Source of the DNA: an uncultured Collinsella sp.
GTDB taxonomy: Bacteria; Actinomycetota; Coriobacteriia; Coriobacteriales; Coriobacteriaceae
DNA length: 7,902 bases
NCBI GenBank assembly: GCA_902492855.1
Contig: CABUMU010000094.1
Span: forward strand, 1-7,902
Direction: 5' to 3'
Shown: in pieces, positions 1-5,841 of the stretch
How positions within the stretch are numbered: the stretch's first letter is position 1
Layout of the letters: the number at the start of each line of letters is the position of its first letter
Translations under genes and position numbers: made by a program
The notes under the pieces: generated by a model
The model's database searches: none
Seen by the model: only the letters and a program-made list of their open reading frames with translations
Told to the model about the DNA's origin: nothing

Positions 1-27
1 GATCATGGTTAGTATAAGACCGTGTTG

Positions 28-118
28 GTCTTTCCATCGAAAAATGTGGGAATGAACCACGTTTTTCCATCGAATAATGTGGGAGGCAACCACGTTTTTC
101 CATCGAATAATGTGTGGG
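28..118. repeat. 33-bp tandem repeat, three copies (third partial)
   Basis: The core TTTCCATCGAAWAATGTGGG starts at 31 and 64, and at 97 in a form that diverges after TTTCCATCGAATAATGTG. The period is therefore exactly 33 bp. Copies 1 and 2 also share AACCAC at the unit end. Across each unit junction AATGTGG can pair with CCACGTT (7 bp with one G-T wobble), followed by a T run, so on the plus strand the array reads as two weak tandem hairpins (about 44-63 and 77-96). A 6-bp hairpin AAGACC/GGTCTT (16-32) precedes the array. There are no variable spacers, so this is not a CRISPR. Its function is unknown; it could be a terminator-like or dispersed intergenic repeat. Confidence 0.75.
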
Positions 119-133
119 TTTAGGTCGGCATCT

Positions 134-178
134 GGGGACGTTCTTTTTCTGCCGGCAGTTTGGGACACTCCTTGTTTT
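134..178. repeat. GGGGAC-type palindromic intergenic element (candidate REP-like)
   Basis: A perfect 10-bp palindrome CTGCCGGCAG (149-158) is flanked by two imperfect direct copies of a GGGAC-NN-TC-Y-TT motif, GGGGACGTTCTTTTT at 134-148 and GGGACACTCCTTGTTT at 162-177. This compact arrangement is typical of small repeated extragenic elements. It shares the GGGGAC core with the loop of the terminator near 5811. That it is dispersed in the genome is inference; only one copy lies in this window. Confidence 0.35.
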
Positions 179-205
179 GGTGCAAATTAGTTACCCTTGC
201 ATCAG

Positions 206-249
206 AAAACGGCGCCCGCCGGCGATGTTGCCGGCGATCGTGTAGGCGC
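206..249 (-). terminator. Candidate terminator of the galK-galT operon
   Basis: On the minus strand, 34 bases past the galT stop codon, there is a GC-rich nested hairpin. The inner stem is CGCCGGC/GCCGGCG (217-223 with 230-236, 6-base loop) and the outer stem is GCGCC/GGCGC (212-216 with 245-249), with an 8-base bulge on one side. A short T run (TTTT at 209-206) follows. The bulge and short T tract make it weaker than a textbook intrinsic terminator, but position and strand fit the end of the galKT transcript. Confidence 0.45.
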
Positions 250-282
250 TATTTGTTAAGTGCGTGCGTTCGAGCTCGCGTG

Positions 283-1911
283 CTACAGCGAGTCGATAAA
301 GCGCTGCTGGGCGGCGCGGCCGGCTTCGTCCCACTTAAAGACGCCGGCGTTGTCGAGCACGTGGCCAAACACCACGCCGACCTCCTCGTGCAGGATATCG
401 ATGGCGCTGTCTGCCGTAAGCTCGTCGGCGCGGCGGGCAAAAACGTCTTCGGCCCATGCGGCGTGGTTGCGGCATAGATCATCGCCCTCGAGCGCGCTAG
501 CAAGGTCGTAGCTGGCATCGACCTTGGCCGCCAGCAGGTGCTCGCGGACAGCCCCGAGCTCGGGAACCAAGCGCGGCGGCAAAATGGCCAGGCCCATGAC
601 CTCGATCAGGCCGATGTTCTCTTTCTTGATGTGGTGGTACTCGGCATGCGGGTGGAATACGCCCAGCGGATGCTCGTCGGTTGTGATGTTGCAGCGAAGC
701 GCCAGGTAGGCCTCGTAGATCTCGCCGCCGGCATTGCCGCGGGAGTCGACGCGGCGGATGACGGGCGTCACGGTGTTGTGCGCCACGCCATCGGCTGTGT
801 ACGCGATGACGCCCACAGACTCATCGGTCCACTCGCGCCAGGCGAGGATAATCTTCTCGGCAGCGTCGAGCAGCTGAGCGCGGTCATGCGAGCGCAGGCG
901 CAGCACCGAGAGCGGCCACTGCAGCACGGTACCGCTGACCTGGTCAAAACCGGGCACGCTAAACTGCGAGACCTCGGCGGCATGCATCATGGGGAACTCG
1001 TGCGCGCCGCCCTGGAAGTGGTCGTGCGACAGAATCGAGCCGCCCACGATGGGCAGGTCGGCGTTGGAGCCAATAAAGTAGTGCGGGAACAGGTCGACAA
1101 AGTCGAGCAGGCAGGTCAGCCCCTTGCGGTCGACGTGCATCGGACGATGCTCGGAGCTCATGGCAATGCAGTGCTCGTTAAAGTACGCGTACGGGCTGTA
1201 TTGGAAGCCCCAGCGCTCGCCGTCGAGCTTAATGGGGATAACGCGCAGATTCTGGCGGGCGGGATGGGCGCCGCCGTCGGCTGCAGCGGAGCGTCCGGGA
1301 TAGCCCTCGTTTTCGATGCAGAGCTGGCAGGCGGGATACTTCTCGCCCGTGTTTTTGGCGGCGCCGGCCGCGGCAATATCGCGCGGGTCCTTTTCGGGCT
1401 TTGACAGGTTGATGGTAATCTCGAGGTCGCCCCAGTTGGTGGGGGTGCTCCATTTGATGTTGCGCGCGATGGCGGCACGGCGCACGTAGCCGGCGTCGCA
1501 GCACAGGCCGTAGAACCAGTCGGTCGCGGCGCGGGGCTCGTTGACGCCCATACGTCCGTTGAATTCCTCGTTTACAACCGAAGGCCTCGGCATCAGCACG
1601 CCCATGATGCGCATGGCGATGCGGTCGCGGCCCGATGCCGTGTCCTCGGCGGCACCGTTGGCAACGGCAGCCTCGGAAAGCGCGGCAAGCGTGCCCTCCA
1701 GGTCAAAATCGGGCAGGGTATTGGGGTGCAAGAGCGAGAGCTTCTCGGTCTGCAGCGCCCAGGTCATGTCGAGCGCGGGGCCCGTGGCACCGATGCACTC
1801 CAGAATGGTGTTATACGCCCAGATGCGATCGTCCTGGCCGATCATCGATCGGTGGATAGCGTACTCGATCAGGTTCTGCGCGGCCTCGCGCACGTCAGTC
1901 ATTACAGCCAT
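283..1911 (-). CDS. galT: Type-2 galactose-1-phosphate uridylyltransferase (GalT)
   Basis: This cytoplasmic Leloir-pathway enzyme exchanges UMP between UDP-glucose and galactose-1-phosphate, giving UDP-galactose and glucose-1-phosphate. The 542-residue length and motifs fit the long type-2 GalT family found mainly in Firmicutes, not the roughly 350-residue E. coli type. Visible motifs are CQLCIENEGYPG (about 195-206), GGSILSHDHFQGG (290-302) and FHPHAEYHHIKKENIGLIEV (419-438), running on into MGLAILPPRL. The ATG at 1911 is chosen because AGGGGG lies 10 bases upstream; it overlaps the end of galK by 10 bases. An alternative ATG at 1902 forms a TAATG junction with the galK stop but has no well-placed ribosome binding site. 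The gene is co-transcribed after galK, so translational coupling is likely. The family call is firm; only the exact start is uncertain. Confidence 0.95.
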   Translation of the reverse strand: MAVMTDVREAAQNLIEYAIHRSMIGQDDRIWAYNTILECIGATGPALDMTWALQTEKLSLLHPNTLPDFDLEGTLAALSEAAVANGAAEDTASGRDRIAMRIMGVLMPRPSVVNEEFNGRMGVNEPRAATDWFYGLCCDAGYVRRAAIARNIKWSTPTNWGDLEITINLSKPEKDPRDIAAAGAAKNTGEKYPACQLCIENEGYPGRSAAADGGAHPARQNLRVIPIKLDGERWGFQYSPYAYFNEHCIAMSSEHRPMHVDRKGLTCLLDFVDLFPHYFIGSNADLPIVGGSILSHDHFQGGAHEFPMMHAAEVSQFSVPGFDQVSGTVLQWPLSVLRLRSHDRAQLLDAAEKIILAWREWTDESVGVIAYTADGVAHNTVTPVIRRVDSRGNAGGEIYEAYLALRCNITTDEHPLGVFHPHAEYHHIKKENIGLIEVMGLAILPPRLVPELGAVREHLLAAKVDASYDLASALEGDDLCRNHAAWAEDVFARRADELTADSAIDILHEEVGVVFGHVLDNAGVFKWDEAGRAAQQRFIDSL

Positions 1912-3107
1912 GCCGCGTAAGCCCCCTTGTCAGAAATTGCGTAGTGGCGGGCAGAGCCCTCGCCCAGCCAGCCGTTCATCTTGGTGATAAAGGTGTCGAC
2001 CAGGTCGAGCGGCACGAAGGCCTGGATGGTGCCACCAAAGCCGCCACCGTGGATACGGACGGCGCCACGGCCGTCGAGCACGTGCTCGGCCAGTGCCAGG
2101 GCATACATCGAGGGCTGCTCGGAGCCCAGCTTGGCAACGACATTCTGTAGGTACATGGCAGAGCTGGCGCCGGACTCGCGCGTCAGGACCAGGAACTGAT
2201 CGATGTCGCCGGCGTTCAGGGCAGCCCAGCGCTTGTCGACCAGGCCGTTTTCGTACCAGTAGTGAACGGCGCGCAGGCAGGCGCGGTCGCCCAGCTTGGC
2301 GCGCAGCTCGGGGAGCTTGGCGTCAAAGTCCGCCACGTTTACCTCGCACAGGCGTGCCTTGCCAAACTCGGCAGCGACGTCCTGCATCTCGCGCGGAACG
2401 GCGGCGTAGTCGTCGGTGGCGGCCACGTGGTCGGCACCGACCTTAACGAGCACGAGCGCATAACCGTGATCCTCAAAGTTGAGCTCGAGCTTCTGGGTTT
2501 TAGGCTGAGCCTGGTCCTCAAAGTCCATGTAGGCGAGGCCGCCCAGGCACACAGCGGCCTGGTCCATCAGACCACAGGGCTTGCCGTAATAGTTGTTCTC
2601 GGTGCGCTGGCTCATCTGGGCGAGCGCGACGGGCTCGATGGTGGGTGCGCCCCAGAGGGTTTCCATGGCACGACCGTACGCGGCCTCGACGGCGGCAGAG
2701 CTGGAAAGGCCGCCGCCCGAGGGGACGGAGCAGGTGAAGGCGAAGTCGAAGCCGTGGGGCTCAACGCCAAGAGCAGCGATTTCGTGGGCCATGCCGCGGA
2801 CGAGGCTTGCGGAGGTGCCCTTCTCGGACTCCTGAACATCTAGCGTATCGAGCGTGATCTCAAACGTGGGATAGCCCTCGTCGGCTACGCGAACCTTGTT
2901 GGAATCGGTTGCCACGGCGATGCCGTCGACGGCGACATCGAGCGAGCCGGCGATGACGTGGCCACCCTCGTGGTCAGTGTGGTTGCCGCTGATCTCGGAG
3001 CGGCCGGGCGCGTGCACGTAGAGCACCTGGCGGTCGCCGATGGGGCCAAACTCCTCCTCGAACAGCTTGGTGAGCGTGGCGAATGTCTTTTCGTCGGGGG
3101 TGGTCAT
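1902..3107 (-). CDS. galK: Galactokinase (GHMP kinase family), variant sugar-binding motif
   Basis: This enzyme phosphorylates galactose with ATP at C1 to give galactose-1-phosphate, the substrate of the GalT encoded next to it. The 401 residues match the usual GalK length. Motifs in order: the N-terminal galactokinase signature as APGRSEISGNHTDHEGG (33-49); the GHMP ATP-binding loop SVPSGGGLSSSAAVEAA (128-143); CGLMDQAAVCLGG (178-190) with the catalytic aspartate D182; and the C-terminal GHMP loop RIHGGGFGG (351-359). R36, H43, D45, D182 and Y234 appear to match active-site residues of characterised GalKs, but the Glu usually found at position 42 is Asn, and the Tyr after D45 is His. The ATG at 3107 is preceded by AAGGA five bases upstream. 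It is the first gene of the operon and is read divergently from a LacI-family regulator, whose candidate operators lie just upstream. Confidence 0.93.
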   Translation of the reverse strand: MTTPDEKTFATLTKLFEEEFGPIGDRQVLYVHAPGRSEISGNHTDHEGGHVIAGSLDVAVDGIAVATDSNKVRVADEGYPTFEITLDTLDVQESEKGTSASLVRGMAHEIAALGVEPHGFDFAFTCSVPSGGGLSSSAAVEAAYGRAMETLWGAPTIEPVALAQMSQRTENNYYGKPCGLMDQAAVCLGGLAYMDFEDQAQPKTQKLELNFEDHGYALVLVKVGADHVAATDDYAAVPREMQDVAAEFGKARLCEVNVADFDAKLPELRAKLGDRACLRAVHYWYENGLVDKRWAALNAGDIDQFLVLTRESGASSAMYLQNVVAKLGSEQPSMYALALAEHVLDGRGAVRIHGGGFGGTIQAFVPLDLVDTFITKMNGWLGEGSARHYAISDKGAYAAWL

Positions 3108-3147
3108 GGGAGTCCTTTCCTTGGCGCGCCCGGGTGGGTTTTGCGTC

Positions 3148-3165
3148 GTTATGAGTACGTTAACA
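3148..3165. promoter_or_regulatory. Candidate LacI-family operator O1 (galK-proximal)
   Basis: GTTATGAGTACGTTAACA is the exact reverse complement of 3216-3233, making an 18-bp inverted repeat. Its core TGAGTACGTTAACA is an imperfect palindrome centred on CG (3158-3159) with TG...CA ends, the general shape of LacI-family operators. It lies 40 bp upstream of the galK start codon, where a bound repressor would block the promoter or elongation. That the adjacent LacI-family protein binds it is inference. Confidence 0.65.
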
Positions 3166-3215
3166 ACTTAAAGCGGCATGAACCAAGTATTCACGATACC
3201 GCACGTTATGGGCTA

Positions 3216-3233
3216 TGTTAACGTACTCATAAC
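3216..3233. promoter_or_regulatory. Candidate LacI-family operator O2 (middle)
   Basis: TGTTAACGTACTCATAAC is the inverted twin of O1, with its CG centre at 3222-3223, 64 bp from the O1 centre. That is close to six helical turns, so paired binding and looping by a tetramer or two dimers is plausible. An exact 18-bp match in a short intergenic region is very unlikely by chance. Confidence 0.65.
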
Positions 3234-3339
3234 ACATCGCTTGTCACTTTTTGAGAATCTGGTAATCGGTAGAAATACAGCCGTGAACGGTACTGCCGTA
3301 TGGACTTATAAAGCAGAAGAGATGCAGATAGAAAAAGTA

Positions 3340-3352
3340 GAGTACGTTAACA
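3340..3352. promoter_or_regulatory. Candidate LacI-family operator O3 (regulator-proximal)
   Basis: GAGTACGTTAACA repeats the 13-bp core shared by O1 (3153-3165) and O2 (inverted, 3216-3228). Its centre (3345-3346) is 123 bp from O2. It lies 27 bases downstream of a possible -10 (TATAAA, 3307-3312) and 93 bases upstream of the regulator start. It would therefore fall just inside the regulator transcript and could mediate autorepression. Confidence 0.55.
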
Positions 3353-3445
3353 TGCGTCCGACGATAGCGGGCCTCGGCGCGGGATGTATTTCTGCCCGGG
3401 TCGGCATTCACGCTATTCAGATCTCGCAAGGGTGAAGGTGATCCT

Positions 3446-4477
3446 GTGGCAAGGCGCCCGTCCAACGATACAGGTACGCGTCCGGTCTCCATGGCCGACG
3501 TCGCCCGCGCTGCTGGCGTTTCGCAGCAGACGGTTTCGCGCGTCGCCAACGGCTTGCCCAACGTTAACGAACAGACGCGCCAGCGCGTGCAGGCCGCGAT
3601 GCAAGAGCTCGGCTTTCGTCCGAGTTATGCCGGTCGCTCGCTGCGCGACGGCCGTTACCATTCGGTCGGCCTATGCATCAACGATGTCACCAAGTTTGGC
3701 AACCTCTCAATGATCGACGGCATCGCCAGCGCTGCTCGCGAGCATAATTGCGCCATCACGCTGGTCGAGATGTCCAAGACCGAGGAGTTTTCGCTTGCCG
3801 AGGCCACGCGTCGTATGGCCGCACTGCCGGTGGACGGCATCATCATCGGCATGAGTCGCATGGCGCCCGATTTTGAGACGTTTGATCCACTGCCGGGCAT
3901 TGGCACGGTCATCGTTACCATGTATGCGCACCCGCGGGTGACCACGGTCGATTCCGACCATTACGGCTGCTCGCTATTGCTTATGGATCATCTGTTTGAG
4001 CTGGGGCACGAGCAAATTCGCTATATTGGCGGCCCGTCGTTCTCGGTCGACGAACAATTTCGTCGCGCCGGTTGGCAGGATGCGCTCGAGCGTAAACACA
4101 TCGAGCCGGCGGTGCCGCTCGAGGGCGACTGGTCTGCCAACAGCGGCTACGAGGCCGGCAGGTACCTGGCCGAGCACGATCGCACCATGACGGCGATTTA
4201 CGCGGCAAACGATCAGATGGCAAATGGCGCGATTGCCGCGCTGCGTGATAGCGGCCTGCGCGTGCCCGAGGACGTGAGCGTGGTGGGCGTCGATGATTCG
4301 CTCGATGATTTTGTAGCACACAACGAGCTCACGACCGTGCGATTCGATCTACATCAGCGCGGACGCGAGGTGTTTGAGCATGCGGTTCCCGAGGCGGGTA
4401 CGGCGGGCAAAACCGTTGCCATTCGTATTCCCGGCCAGCTCATTATTCGGCATAGCACGGCGATACCACACTCATAG
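3446..4477 (+). CDS. LacI/GalR-family transcriptional regulator, probable galKT repressor
   Basis: A 343-residue sugar-responsive DNA-binding regulator. The N-terminal helix-turn-helix is at residues 16-38 (SMADVARAAGVSQQTVSRVA), followed by the hinge region (about 48-68, RVQAAMQELGFRPSYAGRSL). A periplasmic-binding-protein-like effector domain fills the rest, with DGIIIGMSRM (130-139) and the conserved stretch AANDQMANGAIAAL (253-266) then VPEDVSVVGVDD (273-284). Length and layout are normal for the family. The start is GTG, supported by AAGGTG six to eleven bases upstream. It is divergent from galKT and separated by three operator-like sites, so galactose or a galactose metabolite is the likely effector. 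That specificity is inferred from context. No clear intrinsic terminator follows it. Confidence 0.9.
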   Translation: MARRPSNDTGTRPVSMADVARAAGVSQQTVSRVANGLPNVNEQTRQRVQAAMQELGFRPSYAGRSLRDGRYHSVGLCINDVTKFGNLSMIDGIASAAREHNCAITLVEMSKTEEFSLAEATRRMAALPVDGIIIGMSRMAPDFETFDPLPGIGTVIVTMYAHPRVTTVDSDHYGCSLLLMDHLFELGHEQIRYIGGPSFSVDEQFRRAGWQDALERKHIEPAVPLEGDWSANSGYEAGRYLAEHDRTMTAIYAANDQMANGAIAALRDSGLRVPEDVSVVGVDDSLDDFVAHNELTTVRFDLHQRGREVFEHAVPEAGTAGKTVAIRIPGQLIIRHSTAIPHS

Positions 4478-4532
4478 TTTGCGCAGGTAAACGGCGATTT
4501 ATCGTATTTCAATAACAATCGGTATGGATGCT

Positions 4533-4557
4533 GGCAGATAACAGTTGGGATACTGCC
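4533..4557. promoter_or_regulatory. Inverted repeat upstream of the fprA promoter
   Basis: GGCAG (4533-4537) and CTGCC (4553-4557) are separated by 15 bases. The repeat covers the place where a -35 element for the fprA promoter would be, and lies 55 bp beyond the lacI stop. It could be a regulator site or a weak hairpin ending the lacI transcript (no T run follows). The short arms make it uncertain. Confidence 0.25.
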
Positions 4558-4560
4558 GAG

Positions 4561-4569
4561 TGTTATGAT
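4561..4569 (+). promoter_or_regulatory. Extended -10 promoter of fprA
   Basis: TGTTATGAT fits the extended -10 form TG-N-TATAAT with one mismatch. No good -35 is seen at 16-18 bp spacing, as is common for extended -10 promoters. Transcription would begin near 4576 and give a leader of about 30 bases with a strong ribosome binding site (AGGAGG, 4592-4597). Confidence 0.5.
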
Positions 4570-4590
4570 AGACGGGTTCTTTTGTCTATC
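4567..4590. promoter_or_regulatory. Candidate operator over the fprA -10 / start site
   Basis: An exact 7-bp inverted repeat, GATAGAC-N10-GTCTATC, overlaps the 3' end of the -10 element and the expected transcription start, and ends two bases before the AGGAGG ribosome binding site. A protein bound here would block RNA polymerase. Because the left arm lies upstream of the expected start, a DNA site is more likely than an RNA hairpin. The regulator is unknown. Confidence 0.4.
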
Positions 4591-4606
4591 TAGGAGGCTT
4601 TGCCTG

Positions 4607-5767
4607 ATGGAGATCACCAAGGATATCCGCTACATCGGTGTCGACGATCACGACATTGACCTGTTCGAGGGCCAGTACGACGTGTCCGAGAACGGTATGG
4701 CATACAACAGCTATGTTATCTTGGGCGATAAAATCGCCGTCGCCGATTCGGTCGACGGTGGTTTTGTCGACGAGTGGCTCGACAACCTCGAGGTTGCGCT
4801 CGATGGACGTACGCCCGACTACCTGGTTATCCATCACATGGAGCCCGATCACTCCGCCGGTATAGCCGCCTTTATGGAGCGCTATCCCCAGGCGCAGATT
4901 GTTGCCAGCATGGGTGCTTTCCGCATGATGGTCAACTACTTTGGCACTGACTTCCCCGAGCGCAAGATGGTCGTCAAAGAGGGCGACGTTCTCGACCTGG
5001 GCGGCCACAGCCTGACCTTTATCGGCGCCCCCAACGTTCACTGGCCCGAGGTGCTCTTCTCCTACGAGTCCACCGACAAGGTGCTTTTTAGTGCCGACGG
5101 CTTTGGCAAGTTTGGCGCCAACGACATCGAGGATCCCGAGGGCTGGGCTTGCGAGGCTCGCCGCTACTACTTTGGCATCGTCGGTAAGTTCGGCAAGTTC
5201 GTGCAGGCCGTTCTCAAGAAGGCCGCCGACCTGGACATTCAGATCATCTGTCCGCTCCACGGCCCCGTGCTGACCGAGAACCTGGGCTACTACCTCGACA
5301 CCTATAACACCTGGTCGAGCTATCAGCCCGAGGACGAGGGCATCACGATCGCCTATGCGAGCGTGTATGGCCATCTGAAGGCTGCCGTCGAGGAGCTCGC
5401 ATCTGCGCTTGAGGCTCGCGGCCAGAAGGTCTCCGTCTTTGACCTGGCTCGCGACGACATGGCCGAGGCCGTTGAGGATGCGTTCCGCTATGACCGTCTG
5501 GTGCTCGCCTCCATCACCTATCAGGGCGAGATCTTCCCGTTCATGAGCACCTTTATCCACACGCTTGCCGAGCACGCCTATCAGAACCGTACGGTGGCGC
5601 TTGTCGAGTCCGGTTCCTGGGCGCCTGCAGCGGCCAAGATTATGACCAAGGAGCTCGAGGGTATGAAGGACATCACCCTGACGCAGAACAAGGTGACTGT
5701 GCTGGGCTCGCTCAACGACGCCTCGCGCGCTCAGATCGAGGCCCTCGCCGACGAGCTGTCCAAGTAG
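4607..5767 (+). CDS. fprA: A-type flavodiiron protein (oxygen / nitric oxide reductase)
   Basis: This cytoplasmic enzyme reduces O2 to water, or NO to N2O, at a non-haem diiron site next to FMN, protecting anaerobes from oxidative or nitrosative stress. Its 386 residues comprise a metallo-beta-lactamase-like domain (about 1-245) and a flavodoxin domain (about 246-386). All expected diiron ligands are visible: H77, E79, D81 and H82 in HHMEPDHSAG, H145 in NVHWPE, D164 in FSADGFG, and H218 in CPLHGP. The FMN-binding loop is YASVYGH (250-256). There is no rubredoxin or flavin-reductase extension, so a separate electron donor is needed. I chose the ATG at 4607 because AGGAGG lies nine bases upstream; an in-frame ATG at 4565 falls inside the promoter. 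It is probably monocistronic, with its own promoter and terminator, and is unrelated to the sugar genes around it. Confidence 0.93.
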   Translation: MEITKDIRYIGVDDHDIDLFEGQYDVSENGMAYNSYVILGDKIAVADSVDGGFVDEWLDNLEVALDGRTPDYLVIHHMEPDHSAGIAAFMERYPQAQIVASMGAFRMMVNYFGTDFPERKMVVKEGDVLDLGGHSLTFIGAPNVHWPEVLFSYESTDKVLFSADGFGKFGANDIEDPEGWACEARRYYFGIVGKFGKFVQAVLKKAADLDIQIICPLHGPVLTENLGYYLDTYNTWSSYQPEDEGITIAYASVYGHLKAAVEELASALEARGQKVSVFDLARDDMAEAVEDAFRYDRLVLASITYQGEIFPFMSTFIHTLAEHAYQNRTVALVESGSWAPAAAKIMTKELEGMKDITLTQNKVTVLGSLNDASRAQIEALADELSK

Positions 5768-5799
5768 CGACACGTTCACTTTTGACGCTCAACCATCAC

Positions 5800-5840
5800 A
5801 ACCACCACAAAGGGGACAGGCACCTTTGTGGTGGTTTTTG
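5800..5840 (+). terminator. Strong intrinsic terminator of fprA
   Basis: A perfect 13-bp stem ACCACCACAAAGG (5801-5813) pairs with CCTTTGTGGTGGT (5823-5835), extended by A5800-T5836. The loop is nine bases and a T run (TTTTTGTTT) follows. It sits 33 bases after the fprA stop and ends just before the stop of the convergent deoR-type gene. In the opposite direction the T run is lacking, so it serves mainly the plus strand. The loop and inner stem carry GGGGACAGGCACC. Confidence 0.9.
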
Positions 5841-5841
5841 T

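Larger units (their letters stand above)
3108..3445. promoter_or_regulatory. Divergent galK / lacI control region
   Basis: This 338-base gap holds the start signals of both galKT (minus) and the regulator (plus). Its visible content is three related operator-like sites (listed separately), the galK ribosome binding site (3111-3120) and the regulator ribosome binding site (AAGGTG at 3435-3440). It is more AT-rich than the flanking genes, especially 3150-3350. On the plus strand TATAAA at 3307-3312 could be the regulator's -10, with only a poor -35 (GTGAAC, 3283-3288). I find no convincing -10/-35 pair for galK on the minus strand; GTGACA (3248-3243) is a -35 candidate. No gene is seen in it. 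Confidence 0.7.

Noticed and set aside
28..118. CRISPR array
   Set aside because: The repeat units are contiguous with no spacers and there are only three of them; no cas gene is present.
160..477. 105-codon plus-strand frame at the left end
   Set aside because: It overlaps the galT 3' end antisense and the probable terminator; composition is that of a shadow frame.
538..1404. 288-codon plus-strand open frame inside galT
   Set aside because: It lies antisense to a fully recognisable GalT and has the low-complexity Val/Ala/Gly-rich composition typical of shadow frames.
3352..3435. 27-codon upstream open frame ahead of the LacI-family gene
   Set aside because: It has no ribosome binding site in front of its ATG, and its peptide shows nothing recognisable; chance is the simpler explanation.
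4586..5779. 397-codon open frame on the minus strand covering all of fprA
   Set aside because: It is a shadow of the GC-rich codon pattern of fprA; the plus-strand frame has every flavodiiron ligand, and the antisense protein has no recognisable motif.
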